NCBI GenBank assembly: GCA_034439915.1
Contig: JAWXBI010000255.1
Location: forward strand, 1-50,852
DNA: 50,852 nt
Direction of reading: 5' to 3'
Origin: JADJLQ01 sp034439915
GTDB taxonomy: Bacteria; Bacteroidota; Bacteroidia; Chitinophagales; Saprospiraceae
Shown: positions 27,676 to 36,621 of the stretch, piece after piece
Layout of the letters: the number at the start of each line of letters is the position of its first letter
Numbering within the stretch: position 1 is the first letter of the stretch
The notes under the pieces: generated by a model
What the model saw: the letters and a program-made list of their open reading frames with translations, nothing else
The model's database searches: none
Told to the model about the DNA's origin: nothing
Translations under genes and position numbers: made by a program

Positions 27676-29115
27676 ATGAAAAATACAAAGCTTTTTTTAA
27701 TGCATCCGATGGCAAATTGGTTTTTGCTGGGAATATTGGGAATATTCCTTGCAGGAGCTTGCAGTAAAAAAATCCAGCCTTTGGCCACGTATTCACCGCT
27801 GTTACCCATTCCTTTGCCAACGGATACTTCGAAAATAAAATTACCAGCTATGAATGCTACCAGGACGGTCTCTGAAGTATTGGTCCCTATCAGGATGGAC
27901 TCCATTGCCATGGTCAGGCAAATTAACCGGCTGATCCCCCAGGTTTTGTATGAAGACACTTCAATGCTTGATGATAAAATGACTATCCGTGCTGAAAAAT
28001 TAGATAGCATAGACATCCGCATTGAACCCAATAAACTGTTGTACGATGTACCCATTAAATTATTCCTTGAACGGGAAATAGGGTTTGTCCGCATTAAAGC
28101 AGAAGGGGCTTTAAAGTTATTTTTTTCGACGGAATATCATATCCAATCCAACTGGTCGGTGGAATCCACAACTACCCTGGTCAAACATGAGTGGATTGAG
28201 ACCCCCAGAGTTAAGTTTGGGTCCTTTAGGGTCCCCATTGAAATGATCGCCAATAAGATTGTAAAACGTTGCGATGAATTGATTTGTAAAAGCCTGGACG
28301 ATCAGATCCAGCAGGGTTTTAAACTCAGGGATTATGTCGATCAGGCCTGGAGAAAAATTCAGCAACCCATTCAGATTACCGATACACCGGTGGTTTCCTG
28401 GCTGTTACTGCGTCCCGAACGGATCATGATGATTCCCCTGCATCCCAATCAGGGACAGATCCAGAGTGCGTTAATTTTTCAATCCTTAACCGATATGGTC
28501 TTCGGTCCAAAGCCGGACATCCCCTATGCCGGCATATTGCCAACTTTCGAACAAATTAAAAATTTAGGCAAGGACTCTTTGATTGAGCTCAGTATAAATT
28601 TTCCTTTAAAAAGAGCAGAGGTACTCGTGTCTGATTATTTTAAAGGACAGGCTTTCCGGGATGGTGAAAAGGTCATGTATATTGATTCCATTCAGTTAAC
28701 CGGACGGGAGAACAAATTAGCCATCAATGCTTTTGTAAGCGGTACTTATCCGGCTAAGCTGGAATTGGAAGGGTTACCCGTTTACAATTCCATCAAACGG
28801 CGATTTGAGCTTATGGAACTGGATTATTCCATTCGATCGAAGTCCTTGTTGGTCAAGGCTGCTTCCTGGATTCTCAAAAAAAATATTCAAAAAAAATTAG
28901 CCGAACTCCTGGTCTATGAGGTAGGGGGTTATATGGATAGTGGTAAACAGAATCTGCAGGTTGCGCTCAGTCAGATCAACAGTTATGGATTCAGCATGGC
29001 TGCTGAAATCGATGAAATATGGGCATTAGACCCGATCATTGAGGAAAATCAGGCAAGTCTGGCCTTCCGGGCAAAAGGTCGTTTTAATATTGTAATCAGC
29101 CGGCTGGTGGATTAA
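27676..29115 (+). CDS. DUF4403 family lipoprotein
   Basis: A 479-aa protein of the DUF4403 family. The N-terminus carries a hydrophobic stretch ending LGIFLAGACSKK, a likely lipoprotein signal with acylated Cys (residue ~29); starting at the internal Met near residue 12 would give a more compact signal peptide. The remainder alternates amphipathic strands and helices, with features such as IRIEPNKLLYDVPIKLFLERE, SVESTTTLVKHEWIETP and WRKIQQPIQI. DUF4403 folds resemble lipid-binding BPI/SMP-type domains, but no activity is established to my knowledge. The start codon is only 19 bases from that of the divergent sortilin-like gene. Confidence 0.78.
   Translation: MKNTKLFLMHPMANWFLLGILGIFLAGACSKKIQPLATYSPLLPIPLPTDTSKIKLPAMNATRTVSEVLVPIRMDSIAMVRQINRLIPQVLYEDTSMLDDKMTIRAEKLDSIDIRIEPNKLLYDVPIKLFLEREIGFVRIKAEGALKLFFSTEYHIQSNWSVESTTTLVKHEWIETPRVKFGSFRVPIEMIANKIVKRCDELICKSLDDQIQQGFKLRDYVDQAWRKIQQPIQITDTPVVSWLLLRPERIMMIPLHPNQGQIQSALIFQSLTDMVFGPKPDIPYAGILPTFEQIKNLGKDSLIELSINFPLKRAEVLVSDYFKGQAFRDGEKVMYIDSIQLTGRENKLAINAFVSGTYPAKLELEGLPVYNSIKRRFELMELDYSIRSKSLLVKAASWILKKNIQKKLAELLVYEVGGYMDSGKQNLQVALSQINSYGFSMAAEIDEIWALDPIIEENQASLAFRAKGRFNIVISRLVD
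27686..27716 (-). promoter_or_regulatory. Promoter candidate of sortilin-like copy 1, inside the divergent gene
   Basis: On the minus strand TTTG (27713-27716), 19 bases, AAGCTTTG (27686-27693, one mismatch to TAnnTTTG). It lies inside codons 4-14 of the DUF4403 gene because the divergent start codons are only 19 bases apart. Confidence 0.45.
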
Positions 29116-29133
29116 AATAAAATAACCATGCGC

Positions 29134-30816
29134 TTAATCAATACTCAGCACCAGTTTATCTTCACCCACCAATATTTCTTCTGGTTCAACTTCGGTCAAC
29201 CATAAAAATTCAAATGGATGAAGATTGACTTCCAATCTCCCGTCTTCGGCATGAATGTGTTGGCCTAAAAATAAGTCCTGAAGAATACCTTGGTAACCTG
29301 GTTTATTCAACAATATGGTCGTGCGCTGCGGAACCGCACTCAGATTGGCAACCACCAGGATATTTTCATTTGGATAGTTTCTCCAGTAAGATAATATCGA
29401 AGGGTGATCGGCATCAGCAAACATAAAATCTCCTCGTCCAAACACTTGAAATTGCCTGCGGATGGATATAATCCTCCTCATCCAATGAAGTAGCGAATAT
29501 TCATCTTGTTCAGATTTTTCGACATTGATTTTGGAATAATGAAAGGTATCATCCTCGATCACCGGTAAATACAATAATGAGGGATCAGCCTCTGAAAATC
29601 CTGCATTCTTAGTGCTGTTCCATTGCATAGGGGTCCTGACCCCGTCCCGGTCATTTAGCCAGATGTTATCCCCCATCCCGATTTCATCTCCATAATAAAC
29701 CAGCGGGGTCCCAGGCATAGAAAACAACAGGGCATTCATCAGTTTAATTTTACGCATATCGTTATCCATCAGAGTCGAAAGACGTTTTCGTATCCCCAGG
29801 TTGATCCTGGCCCTGGGATCGGAAGAATAATTGTCCCACATATATTTTCTGTCATCGAGGGTGACCATTTCAAGGGTCAGCTCATCATGACACCTTAAAA
29901 ACACCGCCCACTGGCAAGCGTCCGGAATAGAAGGGGTGCGGTTTAAGATATACTCGATCGGGGTACGGTCTGCTTTTTTTAAAGCCAGATAGAGCCTGGG
30001 CATCAACGGGAAGTGGTAGTTCATATGGCACTCATCTCCATCACCAAAATAGGCTGCTGAATCCTCCGGCCACATATTCGCTTCGGCAAGAAATAATAAG
30101 CCAGGGTGTTTTTCATCCAGATAGGTCCTGAGTTTTTTCAAAAAGGCATGGGTTTCCGGTAAATTTTCACAGGAGGTACCCTCCCGCTCAAATAAATAAG
30201 GAATAGCATCCAACCTGAATCCGTCGACGCCCATCGCTGCCCAATATTCCATGATTTTAAATATTTCGGCTTGGACTTCAGGGTTGTCAAAATTGAGATC
30301 GGGTTGGTGGCTAAAAAAACGGTGCCAATAATATAAGCCGGTTTCCTCATCCTTTGACCAATTGGAGGGTTCAGAGTCTGTAAATATGATACGCACACCC
30401 TTGTATTTTTCGGGATTATCAGACCAAACATAAAAATCGCGGTGGGATGATCCGGCCGGGGCTTTTTTCGCCCGTTGAAACCATTCATGCTGATCTGAAG
30501 TATGATTAATCACCAGTTCGGTGATAATACGCATGCCGCGAGCATGGGTTTCTTTAATCAATAGTTTCAGGTCATCGACATTGCCGTACTGGGGATTGAT
30601 TGTGGAGTAGTCCGCGATATCATAACCATCATCGCGCAAGGGGCTGGGATAAAATGGCATGACCCAGATGGTATTGACACCCAGGTCGCGTATATAATCC
30701 AGTTTGCTAATCAGTCCGGTAAAATCTCCGGTCCCGTCTCCATCTGAATCACAAAAGGTTTTGACGTGCACCTGGTATATGATCGCATCTTTAAACCATC
30801 CTATTGTCCTTTCCAT
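29134..30816 (-). CDS. treS: Trehalose synthase (maltose alpha-D-glucosyltransferase), GH13
   Basis: A 560-aa GH13 enzyme that interconverts maltose and trehalose. The frame extends 34 codons upstream, but homologous sequence begins at MERTIGWFKDAIIYQVHVK, so I start at 30816. Motifs: GLISKLDYIRDLGVNTIWVMP, ELVINHTSDQHEWF, nucleophile D203 (GFRLDAIP), acid/base E245 (FLAEAN), D311 (LRCHDELTLE), PGTPLVYYGDEIGMGDN and DRDGVRTPMQWN, all typical of TreS. There is no fused maltokinase domain and no other trehalose or glycogen gene nearby. It acts in the cytoplasm in stress solute or glycogen metabolism. Convergent with the DUF4403 gene. Confidence 0.88.
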   Translation of the reverse strand: MERTIGWFKDAIIYQVHVKTFCDSDGDGTGDFTGLISKLDYIRDLGVNTIWVMPFYPSPLRDDGYDIADYSTINPQYGNVDDLKLLIKETHARGMRIITELVINHTSDQHEWFQRAKKAPAGSSHRDFYVWSDNPEKYKGVRIIFTDSEPSNWSKDEETGLYYWHRFFSHQPDLNFDNPEVQAEIFKIMEYWAAMGVDGFRLDAIPYLFEREGTSCENLPETHAFLKKLRTYLDEKHPGLLFLAEANMWPEDSAAYFGDGDECHMNYHFPLMPRLYLALKKADRTPIEYILNRTPSIPDACQWAVFLRCHDELTLEMVTLDDRKYMWDNYSSDPRARINLGIRKRLSTLMDNDMRKIKLMNALLFSMPGTPLVYYGDEIGMGDNIWLNDRDGVRTPMQWNSTKNAGFSEADPSLLYLPVIEDDTFHYSKINVEKSEQDEYSLLHWMRRIISIRRQFQVFGRGDFMFADADHPSILSYWRNYPNENILVVANLSAVPQRTTILLNKPGYQGILQDLFLGQHIHAEDGRLEVNLHPFEFLWLTEVEPEEILVGEDKLVLSID

Positions 30817-30923
30817 GTATACTTCGAGTTTGGAATCAAAATAAGGAGAGTTTTGAAATTGAGAGATTTTTTTCCAACCTCTACCGGAAATGATGCGTCT
30901 GTCCCTATATAAATTCAATAGTT

Positions 30924-32201
30924 ATGCAAAAAATAGTAGTTTCTCTGGTAGTTCTTTTAATGACCATGTCCTGGTCTTCCTGCCTGAAAGATGACTGTAC
31001 CAGCCACCGTACTTTTATCCGGTTGGACCCTATCTACAAATCGTTGGATGCCATACGGAGTGAATTTTCTATTGGAGTAGCCAGGGACCTAAAAAACCCG
31101 GGCAAGATATACGTCTACGGCAATTATTTGCTGATCAATGAAATCAACGAGGGTATTCACATTATTGATAACAGCAACCCTGCTCATCCGGTACCACTTT
31201 CTTTTGTGGTCATATCGGGCAACAAGGATATGGCCGTTAAAGAAAATGTGATGTATGCTGACAATGCCATCGATTTGTTGGCCATCGATATTTCAGATCC
31301 CGAATCCCCTAAATTTTTAAAAAGGGTAGATGGGGTATTCCAGAAATATTATGGATGGGTTGGCAACCAGGGAAACCAATCTATTTTTCTCGGTTATACT
31401 AAAAGCACCGAAACCCAGGTCCTGGATTGTTCCGATCCCAATTTTAACCGAAATACTTTTCAACGAGGTGGAGGGCTTTGGTTTTCTACTGACGCATTCC
31501 AAAATGGGGGTTCCAGCGCTGCAAAAGCAGCTACAGGCATTGCCGGTTCACTTTCTCGCTTTGGCGTTGTAGGGGATTACCTGTATGCCATTGATCAGTC
31601 GGAACTCCATGTCTTCTACGTCGATCAGCCTAAAGATCCGAAAAAAGGAAAATCCGTCCAGGTGAGCTGGAACATTGAAACCCTGTTCCCTTATAAAGAC
31701 AAATTGTTTATAGGCGCCCAAAACGGGATGTATATCATGGATAATAAAAATCCGGAAGCACCGGTTTTATTGAGCAGTTTTACCCATGCCAGGGCTTGTG
31801 ATCCTGTATTTGTCGATGGGGATATCGCCTACATCACCCTTAAGGATGGATCGGAATGCACTAATTTTATCAACGAGCTGGATGTGGTGGATATCTCCAC
31901 CATTACCTCGCCGCGGTTGATCAAAAAGTACCCCATGCAAAATCCTCACGGCCTGTCCATTCTGGATAAAACGCTTTATCTGTGTGAAGGTAAATTCGGT
32001 TTTAAAGTATATGGTGTGGAAGACAATAAAACGATTGATAAAAATCTAAAGGCGCATCTCACCGCGTTTCACGCTTATGATGTCATTGCGATTTCAAAAG
32101 CTCAACTGATTGTAGTGGGTGAAAATGGGTTGATGCAATTGGATGCGACTGACCCGAAAAACATCAAGTCCGTCAGTATTATTCCGGTTGTAAAAAATTA
32201 A
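30924..32201 (+). CDS. LVIVD-repeat surface lipoprotein
   Basis: A 425-aa exported protein, probable lipoprotein (VVLLMTMSWSSC, Cys20). It consists of repeated LVIVD-type beta-propeller blades, for example IHIIDNSNPAHPVPLS, LLAIDISDPESPKFLK, MYIMDNKNPEAPVLLS, LDVVDISTITSPRLIK and LMQLDATDPKNIKSVS. The family is common in Bacteroidota and is usually surface-exposed; binding partner unknown. Six bases separate it from the next gene, so the two are probably co-transcribed with the ECF sigma gene further on. Divergent from treS. Confidence 0.82.
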   Translation: MQKIVVSLVVLLMTMSWSSCLKDDCTSHRTFIRLDPIYKSLDAIRSEFSIGVARDLKNPGKIYVYGNYLLINEINEGIHIIDNSNPAHPVPLSFVVISGNKDMAVKENVMYADNAIDLLAIDISDPESPKFLKRVDGVFQKYYGWVGNQGNQSIFLGYTKSTETQVLDCSDPNFNRNTFQRGGGLWFSTDAFQNGGSSAAKAATGIAGSLSRFGVVGDYLYAIDQSELHVFYVDQPKDPKKGKSVQVSWNIETLFPYKDKLFIGAQNGMYIMDNKNPEAPVLLSSFTHARACDPVFVDGDIAYITLKDGSECTNFINELDVVDISTITSPRLIKKYPMQNPHGLSILDKTLYLCEGKFGFKVYGVEDNKTIDKNLKAHLTAFHAYDVIAISKAQLIVVGENGLMQLDATDPKNIKSVSIIPVVKN

Positions 32202-32207
32202 AAACGT

Positions 32208-32963
32208 ATGAAAAAACTGCTCTTTTTTATGCTGGTTTTTAGTGTTCATCTGATGCTCTCTGCTCAGGATCAGGAAAGTAGTGCCCGTTACCGGTTTGTC
32301 AAAAAAAACGGCAGCTTTTTGATTGGCCAGATTCTCGAAAAAAAGAGCGATGGCCCCTATCGGTTGTTGCTTGATAACGGGGCGATCTTCGAAATCCGGG
32401 AGCAGGATATACTGCGCTTTAGACCAATCAAAGAAAGAGCCAGAAATTTTATGGCCAAGACATTCAGTGCCCCGGTTTACAAATGGGGCCTGAGTACGGA
32501 GATCATGGGGGTCAACAATGGGATCCGCAACATCGGCAATCCGGGTATCTCTACCGGGGCGAGTTTTACCGGTCATCGGTACCTTTCCTCTGATTTGAGT
32601 TTGGGTATGGGATTGGGGTTTTACAATTATGACCTGGATGCGCGGCGCTTGGTGATGCCACTCTATGGCGAAGTCAAATACCGGTTGATCCGCAATTTTA
32701 CGAGTCCGGTAATCGCCGTTAAGTCAGGCTATGGCTGGACAGCAAAAAACTATATCGGTGATTTACAGAGCCACCGGGGAGGGCTTTTTTTCAATCCTTT
32801 TATCGGTTATGAATTTGGGGTCGATCGCAAGGTGTCATGGACTCTGGGGGTTGGATTATTGTTCCAGAAAGCGTATTATGCATATGCAAATGGGCAGGAA
32901 CAATTGGATGAGGATATCTATTTCAAAAGGACTGAATTTAAACTTGGGATTAGTATTCATTGA
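32208..32963 (+). CDS. Putative outer-membrane protein
   Basis: A 251-aa exported protein (signal peptide MKKLLFFMLVFSVHLMLSAQ). Residues ~25-75 form a small beta domain (YRFVKKNGSFLIGQILEKK ... IFEIREQDILRF); residues ~90-251 alternate amphipathic strands with glycine and aromatic residues (WGLSTEIMGVN, LGMGLGFYNYDLD, MPLYGEVKYRLI, WTLGVGLLFQKAYY), suggesting a small beta-barrel. I do not recognise a named family. It lies between the LVIVD lipoprotein gene (6 bases) and the ECF sigma gene (12 bases), implying one transcription unit. Confidence 0.6.
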   Translation: MKKLLFFMLVFSVHLMLSAQDQESSARYRFVKKNGSFLIGQILEKKSDGPYRLLLDNGAIFEIREQDILRFRPIKERARNFMAKTFSAPVYKWGLSTEIMGVNNGIRNIGNPGISTGASFTGHRYLSSDLSLGMGLGFYNYDLDARRLVMPLYGEVKYRLIRNFTSPVIAVKSGYGWTAKNYIGDLQSHRGGLFFNPFIGYEFGVDRKVSWTLGVGLLFQKAYYAYANGQEQLDEDIYFKRTEFKLGISIH

Positions 32964-32975
32964 GTTTCCCTCAAC

Positions 32976-33539
32976 ATGAAATTGTTTAAGCCAAAAGTAC
33001 CCGATGATGCTGTATTGATTGCAGGGTGTGTGGCTAATGAACGAAAGAGCCAGGAACAATTGTATAGAAAATATTTCAACAATTTGTTTCGCATGGGACT
33101 TCGTTACACGTCGGATGAAGATTTAGTCCAGGAACTTACTCACGATGCCTTTCTCAAAGTATTTAAAAACATCGCCAAATATCAATTTACAGGCTCCTTC
33201 GAAGGATGGCTAAAGAAAATTATGTTTCACTGTGTCGTCGATCATTTCAGGTCGAAAAAATCACCCCGGTTTATAGCATTGGATGATATCCGGCAGATCT
33301 TTGAAGAATCAAGCGCACCGCAGTGGGATACAGAGGAATTGTTTAACCACATCAATTCCCTTCCTGAAAACCATAAACTGGTATTTAATTTATTTGCTAT
33401 CGAAGGGTATTCCCATCAGGAGATAGCCCAACAAATGGGGGTGAGTGAAGGTACTTCCAAATGGTACCTCAACCAGGCCCGTACATTATTAAAAGAGAAG
33501 ATTGTCCAAAAAAAAATGAATGAAACCTATGCAAAATAA
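32976..33539 (+). CDS. ECF-type RNA polymerase sigma factor
   Basis: A 187-aa sigma-70 family protein with ECF layout: region 2 (SQEQLYRKYFNNLFRMGLRY, DLVQELTHDAFLKVFKNI, YQFTGSFEGWLKKIMFHCVVDHFR) and region 4 (NSLPENHKLVFNLFAIEGYSHQEIAQ, VSEGTSKWYLNQARTLLKEKI). It would direct transcription of a small regulon on an envelope or surface signal. The downstream gene overlaps its 3' end by 20 bases (or 11 with the later Met) and encodes a membrane-anchored protein in the place usually held by an anti-sigma factor, so the two are likely a regulatory pair. Confidence 0.9.
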   Translation: MKLFKPKVPDDAVLIAGCVANERKSQEQLYRKYFNNLFRMGLRYTSDEDLVQELTHDAFLKVFKNIAKYQFTGSFEGWLKKIMFHCVVDHFRSKKSPRFIALDDIRQIFEESSAPQWDTEELFNHINSLPENHKLVFNLFAIEGYSHQEIAQQMGVSEGTSKWYLNQARTLLKEKIVQKKMNETYAK

Positions 33540-35073
33540 GGTGCTCAAACAGCGCGAAAATCGAGGATGGAAACAATTGCACGCGCAATTGGATATCGAC
33601 CTTCCCCGGGAAAAAAAGAAAGACCGGAAAGTGCTCTGGCTTTTTTTATTAGCTGGACTTGGCCTCAGCGGAATCGTTTGGTTAAGTTTGAATAATCCAA
33701 TCCAACCCGCTGTCCGGGAAGAAAAAAAGTTGGAAATTGAACCCATTCAGGACAAAACAGGAATTCAACATCCAACTGCCAGTATACCGCTATCAGAATA
33801 CCAAACATCAAAAACACTTGTTGTCCCTGAGCCTATATCAGATCAGACACAAATCAAAGCCTCCAGGTTTTCTACTGCCACAGGATTAAATGACAAACAA
33901 ATAAGCAGCCCCCCTCGTAGGACATCAGGTGTGCGAAATTTAGCGGGTAAGACAGGAATTATTGACAAGGCAGATCGTCAAGACAGGCCTACTACGGTGG
34001 ACGATCTATCCAACCTGCCGATGACAAAAGATGTTACCGCAGCATCCTCTTTACCAGTCGATGAAAATAAAATTATTTCACCCGTAACAGAACCACTGGA
34101 TAATTCAAAACTTTTAAAAGAAGAAAAAAGAGTTGACCAGCCAAATCCTGTCATTGTGCCGATCACAGAGGACGCCTTTCTTGTCGAGACCAGGTTAAAC
34201 GAATCTTTGATAAATACTACGGATGCTCCGGTTGAATCAACATTATCGGCGGGCCAGGAAAGTGAAATCCTGGGTGCTCCTATCGCCATGCCCCCGATAC
34301 CGTTGAAGAGTAGACGTCATCGTATTAATCTGGGTATGGATTATTCTTCAGATCAATTTTTTAGTACTTACCTGATGGCTGGCAAAAATTGGCCGGCAGG
34401 AAAGAAATTGTATTTTTCAGGACAAGCTGGTTTGGGTTTTCAGTTCAACAAATCCAATTTTAAAGTCATCGGCTCAAATATCCAATCCGCAAGCGGCTCG
34501 GGCAAAGACAACAATGATATTAATAATAGATCGGTTTTTTCTTCAGTACAGGCTGATAAAATTTTATTAGATCAAAGCAGTGTCATTTCCGGATTCCGGG
34601 GAGACACCCTGGTATTGTCAGCCAATGATCAGGTCGATTATCAATCCCGAAATCAATGGATGGCTGCCGTGCAGGCGGGTATTGGTTATCGGATCAATCC
34701 GTATTGGTCTGTTGAATCCGGGCTCCATTTCAAATCTTATATCACTGCTTCACAGGAGTTGTTGCGGGTGAATTATGCTATGGCCACCAGTAATGGATTT
34801 AATTCCAGCAGCAACAGCAGTATCTACCAGTTGAAAGCTTCGACCCTGAGGTCCCAATGGAGTTGGTACATTCAGACCGGTGTCTCATTAACCCAACGAT
34901 GGGGGTTAAACCTTCAGTTCATTACCTCACCTTTTATCATAGACTCCGGCAAAGCTGAGTTGGCCAATGCGGTCACAGGAGCCGGTCAAGCTTCCACCAC
35001 AGGCAGGAGTCTGTCCCTGCCCATTAAACAAGATGCGTCTTCTTTAAGATTTAGTATTCAATACAAATTCTAA
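33520..35073 (+). CDS. Membrane-anchored protein with C-terminal beta-barrel, ECF partner
   Basis: A 517-aa protein with an unusual layout. Residues 1-36 are charged and cytoplasmic-like (RENRGWKQLHAQLDIDLPREKKKDRK). One transmembrane helix follows (~37-58, VLWLFLLAGLGLSGIVWLSL). Then come ~205 residues of Ser/Thr/Pro/Glu-rich, apparently disordered sequence, and finally an outer-membrane-type beta-barrel (~264-517, alternating strands such as WSWYIQTGVSLTQRWGLNLQF, terminal aromatic IQYKF). The position and overlap with the ECF sigma gene suggest an anti-sigma-like function for the N-terminal segment. Start could also be the Met at 33529. Followed by a hairpin at 35159-35183. Confidence 0.7.
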   Translation: MKPMQNKVLKQRENRGWKQLHAQLDIDLPREKKKDRKVLWLFLLAGLGLSGIVWLSLNNPIQPAVREEKKLEIEPIQDKTGIQHPTASIPLSEYQTSKTLVVPEPISDQTQIKASRFSTATGLNDKQISSPPRRTSGVRNLAGKTGIIDKADRQDRPTTVDDLSNLPMTKDVTAASSLPVDENKIISPVTEPLDNSKLLKEEKRVDQPNPVIVPITEDAFLVETRLNESLINTTDAPVESTLSAGQESEILGAPIAMPPIPLKSRRHRINLGMDYSSDQFFSTYLMAGKNWPAGKKLYFSGQAGLGFQFNKSNFKVIGSNIQSASGSGKDNNDINNRSVFSSVQADKILLDQSSVISGFRGDTLVLSANDQVDYQSRNQWMAAVQAGIGYRINPYWSVESGLHFKSYITASQELLRVNYAMATSNGFNSSSNSSIYQLKASTLRSQWSWYIQTGVSLTQRWGLNLQFITSPFIIDSGKAELANAVTGAGQASTTGRSLSLPIKQDASSLRFSIQYKF

Positions 35074-35158
35074 GGATCTACACGGGAGCACCCAAAGATG
35101 ACATGACCCTCATTGCTCTATCCAGGATTTTATTTTTGTTGGATATCCTGCTATTTCT

Positions 35159-35183
35159 CCGGTTGTCATGAATTAACAACCGG
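35159..35183 (+). terminator. Probable terminator after the ECF operon
   Basis: CCGGTTGT (35159-35166) pairs perfectly with ACAACCGG (35176-35183) across a 9-base loop, followed eight bases later by TTTTTT. It lies in the 220-base gap between the ECF-linked gene and the beta-helix gene; the T run is slightly displaced from the stem. Confidence 0.5.
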
Positions 35184-35293
35184 TTATACATTTTTTAAAA
35201 TCAAGCACATGAATTTTTTCAAATTTAGGTAACAAATGGGCCTTTCATGGTATTCATTTGTAGAATGTAAACCCATTAAAATCAATCTATATC

Positions 35294-36304
35294 ATGAAAA
35301 AGAAGTTGCGTTTTTTTATTGTGGGCCTCAGTACCCTCTTATTATTGAGTTATTGTACCAGGGATAATGTCGATACACCGCCGGAAACGGCTGCGGAAGA
35401 AAACGAAGCCCTTTCCTGGACTCCGGATCAGGGCATCATCAAATTTTTGTCAGATGATTTTAAAGAAAAAGCTGTTACAGAAGATCTCGAATTTATTGAT
35501 CGGATTTTAAAAAATCCGAAAGCAGAAGATTTAAGGGCAAGAGGTGTGGAGACACATATACCTGCAGGGTCAAACAATGCTTTGGCGGCTGCAATCGCCG
35601 CTGCAGGAGTAGATGAGGTCATCATACTGGATGCGGGTGATCATACAGAGACGGGGACGGTGGTTATAAATAAAAAGGTAAAGATCTATGGTCAAAAGGG
35701 AGCAAGGGTTATATTCAGTAATACGGCCGCCGGTATTACAAATTTTACGCCTGCTTTTTATATTCCTACCCAGGGGGCAGAATCGGTTATTAAAGGACTA
35801 ACCATTGCTGGATCAGATCCCGTACCCGGTTTGTGTATTTTCATTGATTCAACCACAAAGGTGAAAATCCTTCAAAATATTATTGACAACTGGCTATTTG
35901 GAATTTTAAGTTATAAAAGCGACAGGGTAGTGGTTACGCAAAATAAGGTTGCTGTGAATGCCGGTGGACATGGGATAATATTAGCCGATGGTAATCATTG
36001 CAACATTGTTATGAATGAAATCTATGGAGCAGTATTTGGGATCTGGACAGGAGGTAATGCAGGTTTAAGCTTTAGTAATCTTACTCATAATTGTCTATAC
36101 GGCCAGAATTTATGTAAAGTTCCTGCCGGGGCATTCAGTGCTAACCACCGTATCATCAACACACTCGGTTCAACCGTCAATTGGATAGTTAAATACAATC
36201 AATCCAATGACAACCTGGCAGCCGGTTATTTAGTCATTGATGGGGCAAACGGTAATTGGCTCCAACATAATTGCGCCAGGTGGAAATGGAACGTATGCAT
36301 TTGA
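35294..36304 (+). CDS. Parallel beta-helix repeat lipoprotein (C-terminus frameshifted)
   Basis: A 336-aa reading frame for an exported lipoprotein (LSTLLLLSYC, Cys21) with right-handed parallel beta-helix repeats (VIKGLTIAGSD, VKILQNIIDNWLFGILSYKSD, VVVTQNKVAVNAGGHGIILADGNHCNIVMNEI), similar in outline to NosD/polysaccharide-lyase-like folds. No catalytic residues are evident. The last eight residues (RWKWNVCI) look wrong for the fold, and the expected C-terminus continues in another frame from 36279; removing the A at 36278 would join them into a protein of 388 aa. So the gene is either a recent pseudogene or carries a one-base assembly error. A strong terminator follows. Confidence 0.72.
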   Translation: MKKKLRFFIVGLSTLLLLSYCTRDNVDTPPETAAEENEALSWTPDQGIIKFLSDDFKEKAVTEDLEFIDRILKNPKAEDLRARGVETHIPAGSNNALAAAIAAAGVDEVIILDAGDHTETGTVVINKKVKIYGQKGARVIFSNTAAGITNFTPAFYIPTQGAESVIKGLTIAGSDPVPGLCIFIDSTTKVKILQNIIDNWLFGILSYKSDRVVVTQNKVAVNAGGHGIILADGNHCNIVMNEIYGAVFGIWTGGNAGLSFSNLTHNCLYGQNLCKVPAGAFSANHRIINTLGSTVNWIVKYNQSNDNLAAGYLVIDGANGNWLQHNCARWKWNVCI

Positions 36305-36461
36305 ACTGAGCGGGGATTCCTATCGATTTGGATTTTTAACTCCAAAATCATTTAATAACACGGTAATTGCCTATCGCAACCTGACGGTTAAAGATTGTGG
36401 AGAAAATAATAGAGTACTAGGAGGTATCTGGGTCAATACTACCGAGGACCCCTGCAACTAG
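36279..36461 (+). pseudogene. Displaced C-terminal coding segment of the beta-helix lipoprotein
   Basis: Sixty codons in the frame +1 relative to the preceding gene read GGNGTYAFELSGDSYRFGF, FNNTVIAYRNLTVKDCGENN and end LGGIWVNTTEDPCN. This continues the beta-helix protein naturally (…LQHNCA then GGNGTY…), which supports a single-base insertion at about 36278. It ends at TAG 36461, shortly before the terminator. Confidence 0.65.
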
Positions 36462-36507
36462 ATCAATAGATTTAAAGAATCAATTAGTCCCATGCTATCA
36501 TAACACT

Positions 36508-36544
36508 AAGGCAATCATCACTTATTGATGGTTGCCTTTTTTTT
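36508..36544 (+). terminator. Rho-independent terminator after the beta-helix gene
   Basis: AAGGCAATCATCA (36508-36520) pairs with TGATGGTTGCCTT (36526-36538; one G-U wobble) across the loop CTTAT, running straight into an eight-T tract (36537-36544). It is the clearest intrinsic terminator in the window. Confidence 0.85.
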
Positions 36545-36621
36545 AATGATCTGTTTATCCATCAGGGGAAGACATCGATTTGGAATGATTAATTCAGTCG
36601 AAATGGAATTCACTCCATTGA

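Noticed and set aside
27669..28094. 141-codon open frame antisense to the DUF4403 gene
   Set aside because: Antisense to a convincing lipoprotein gene; no signal peptide or recognisable motif.
32094..32576. 160-codon open frame antisense to the LVIVD and outer-membrane protein genes
   Set aside because: Spans the junction of two well-supported genes on the opposite strand; no motif.
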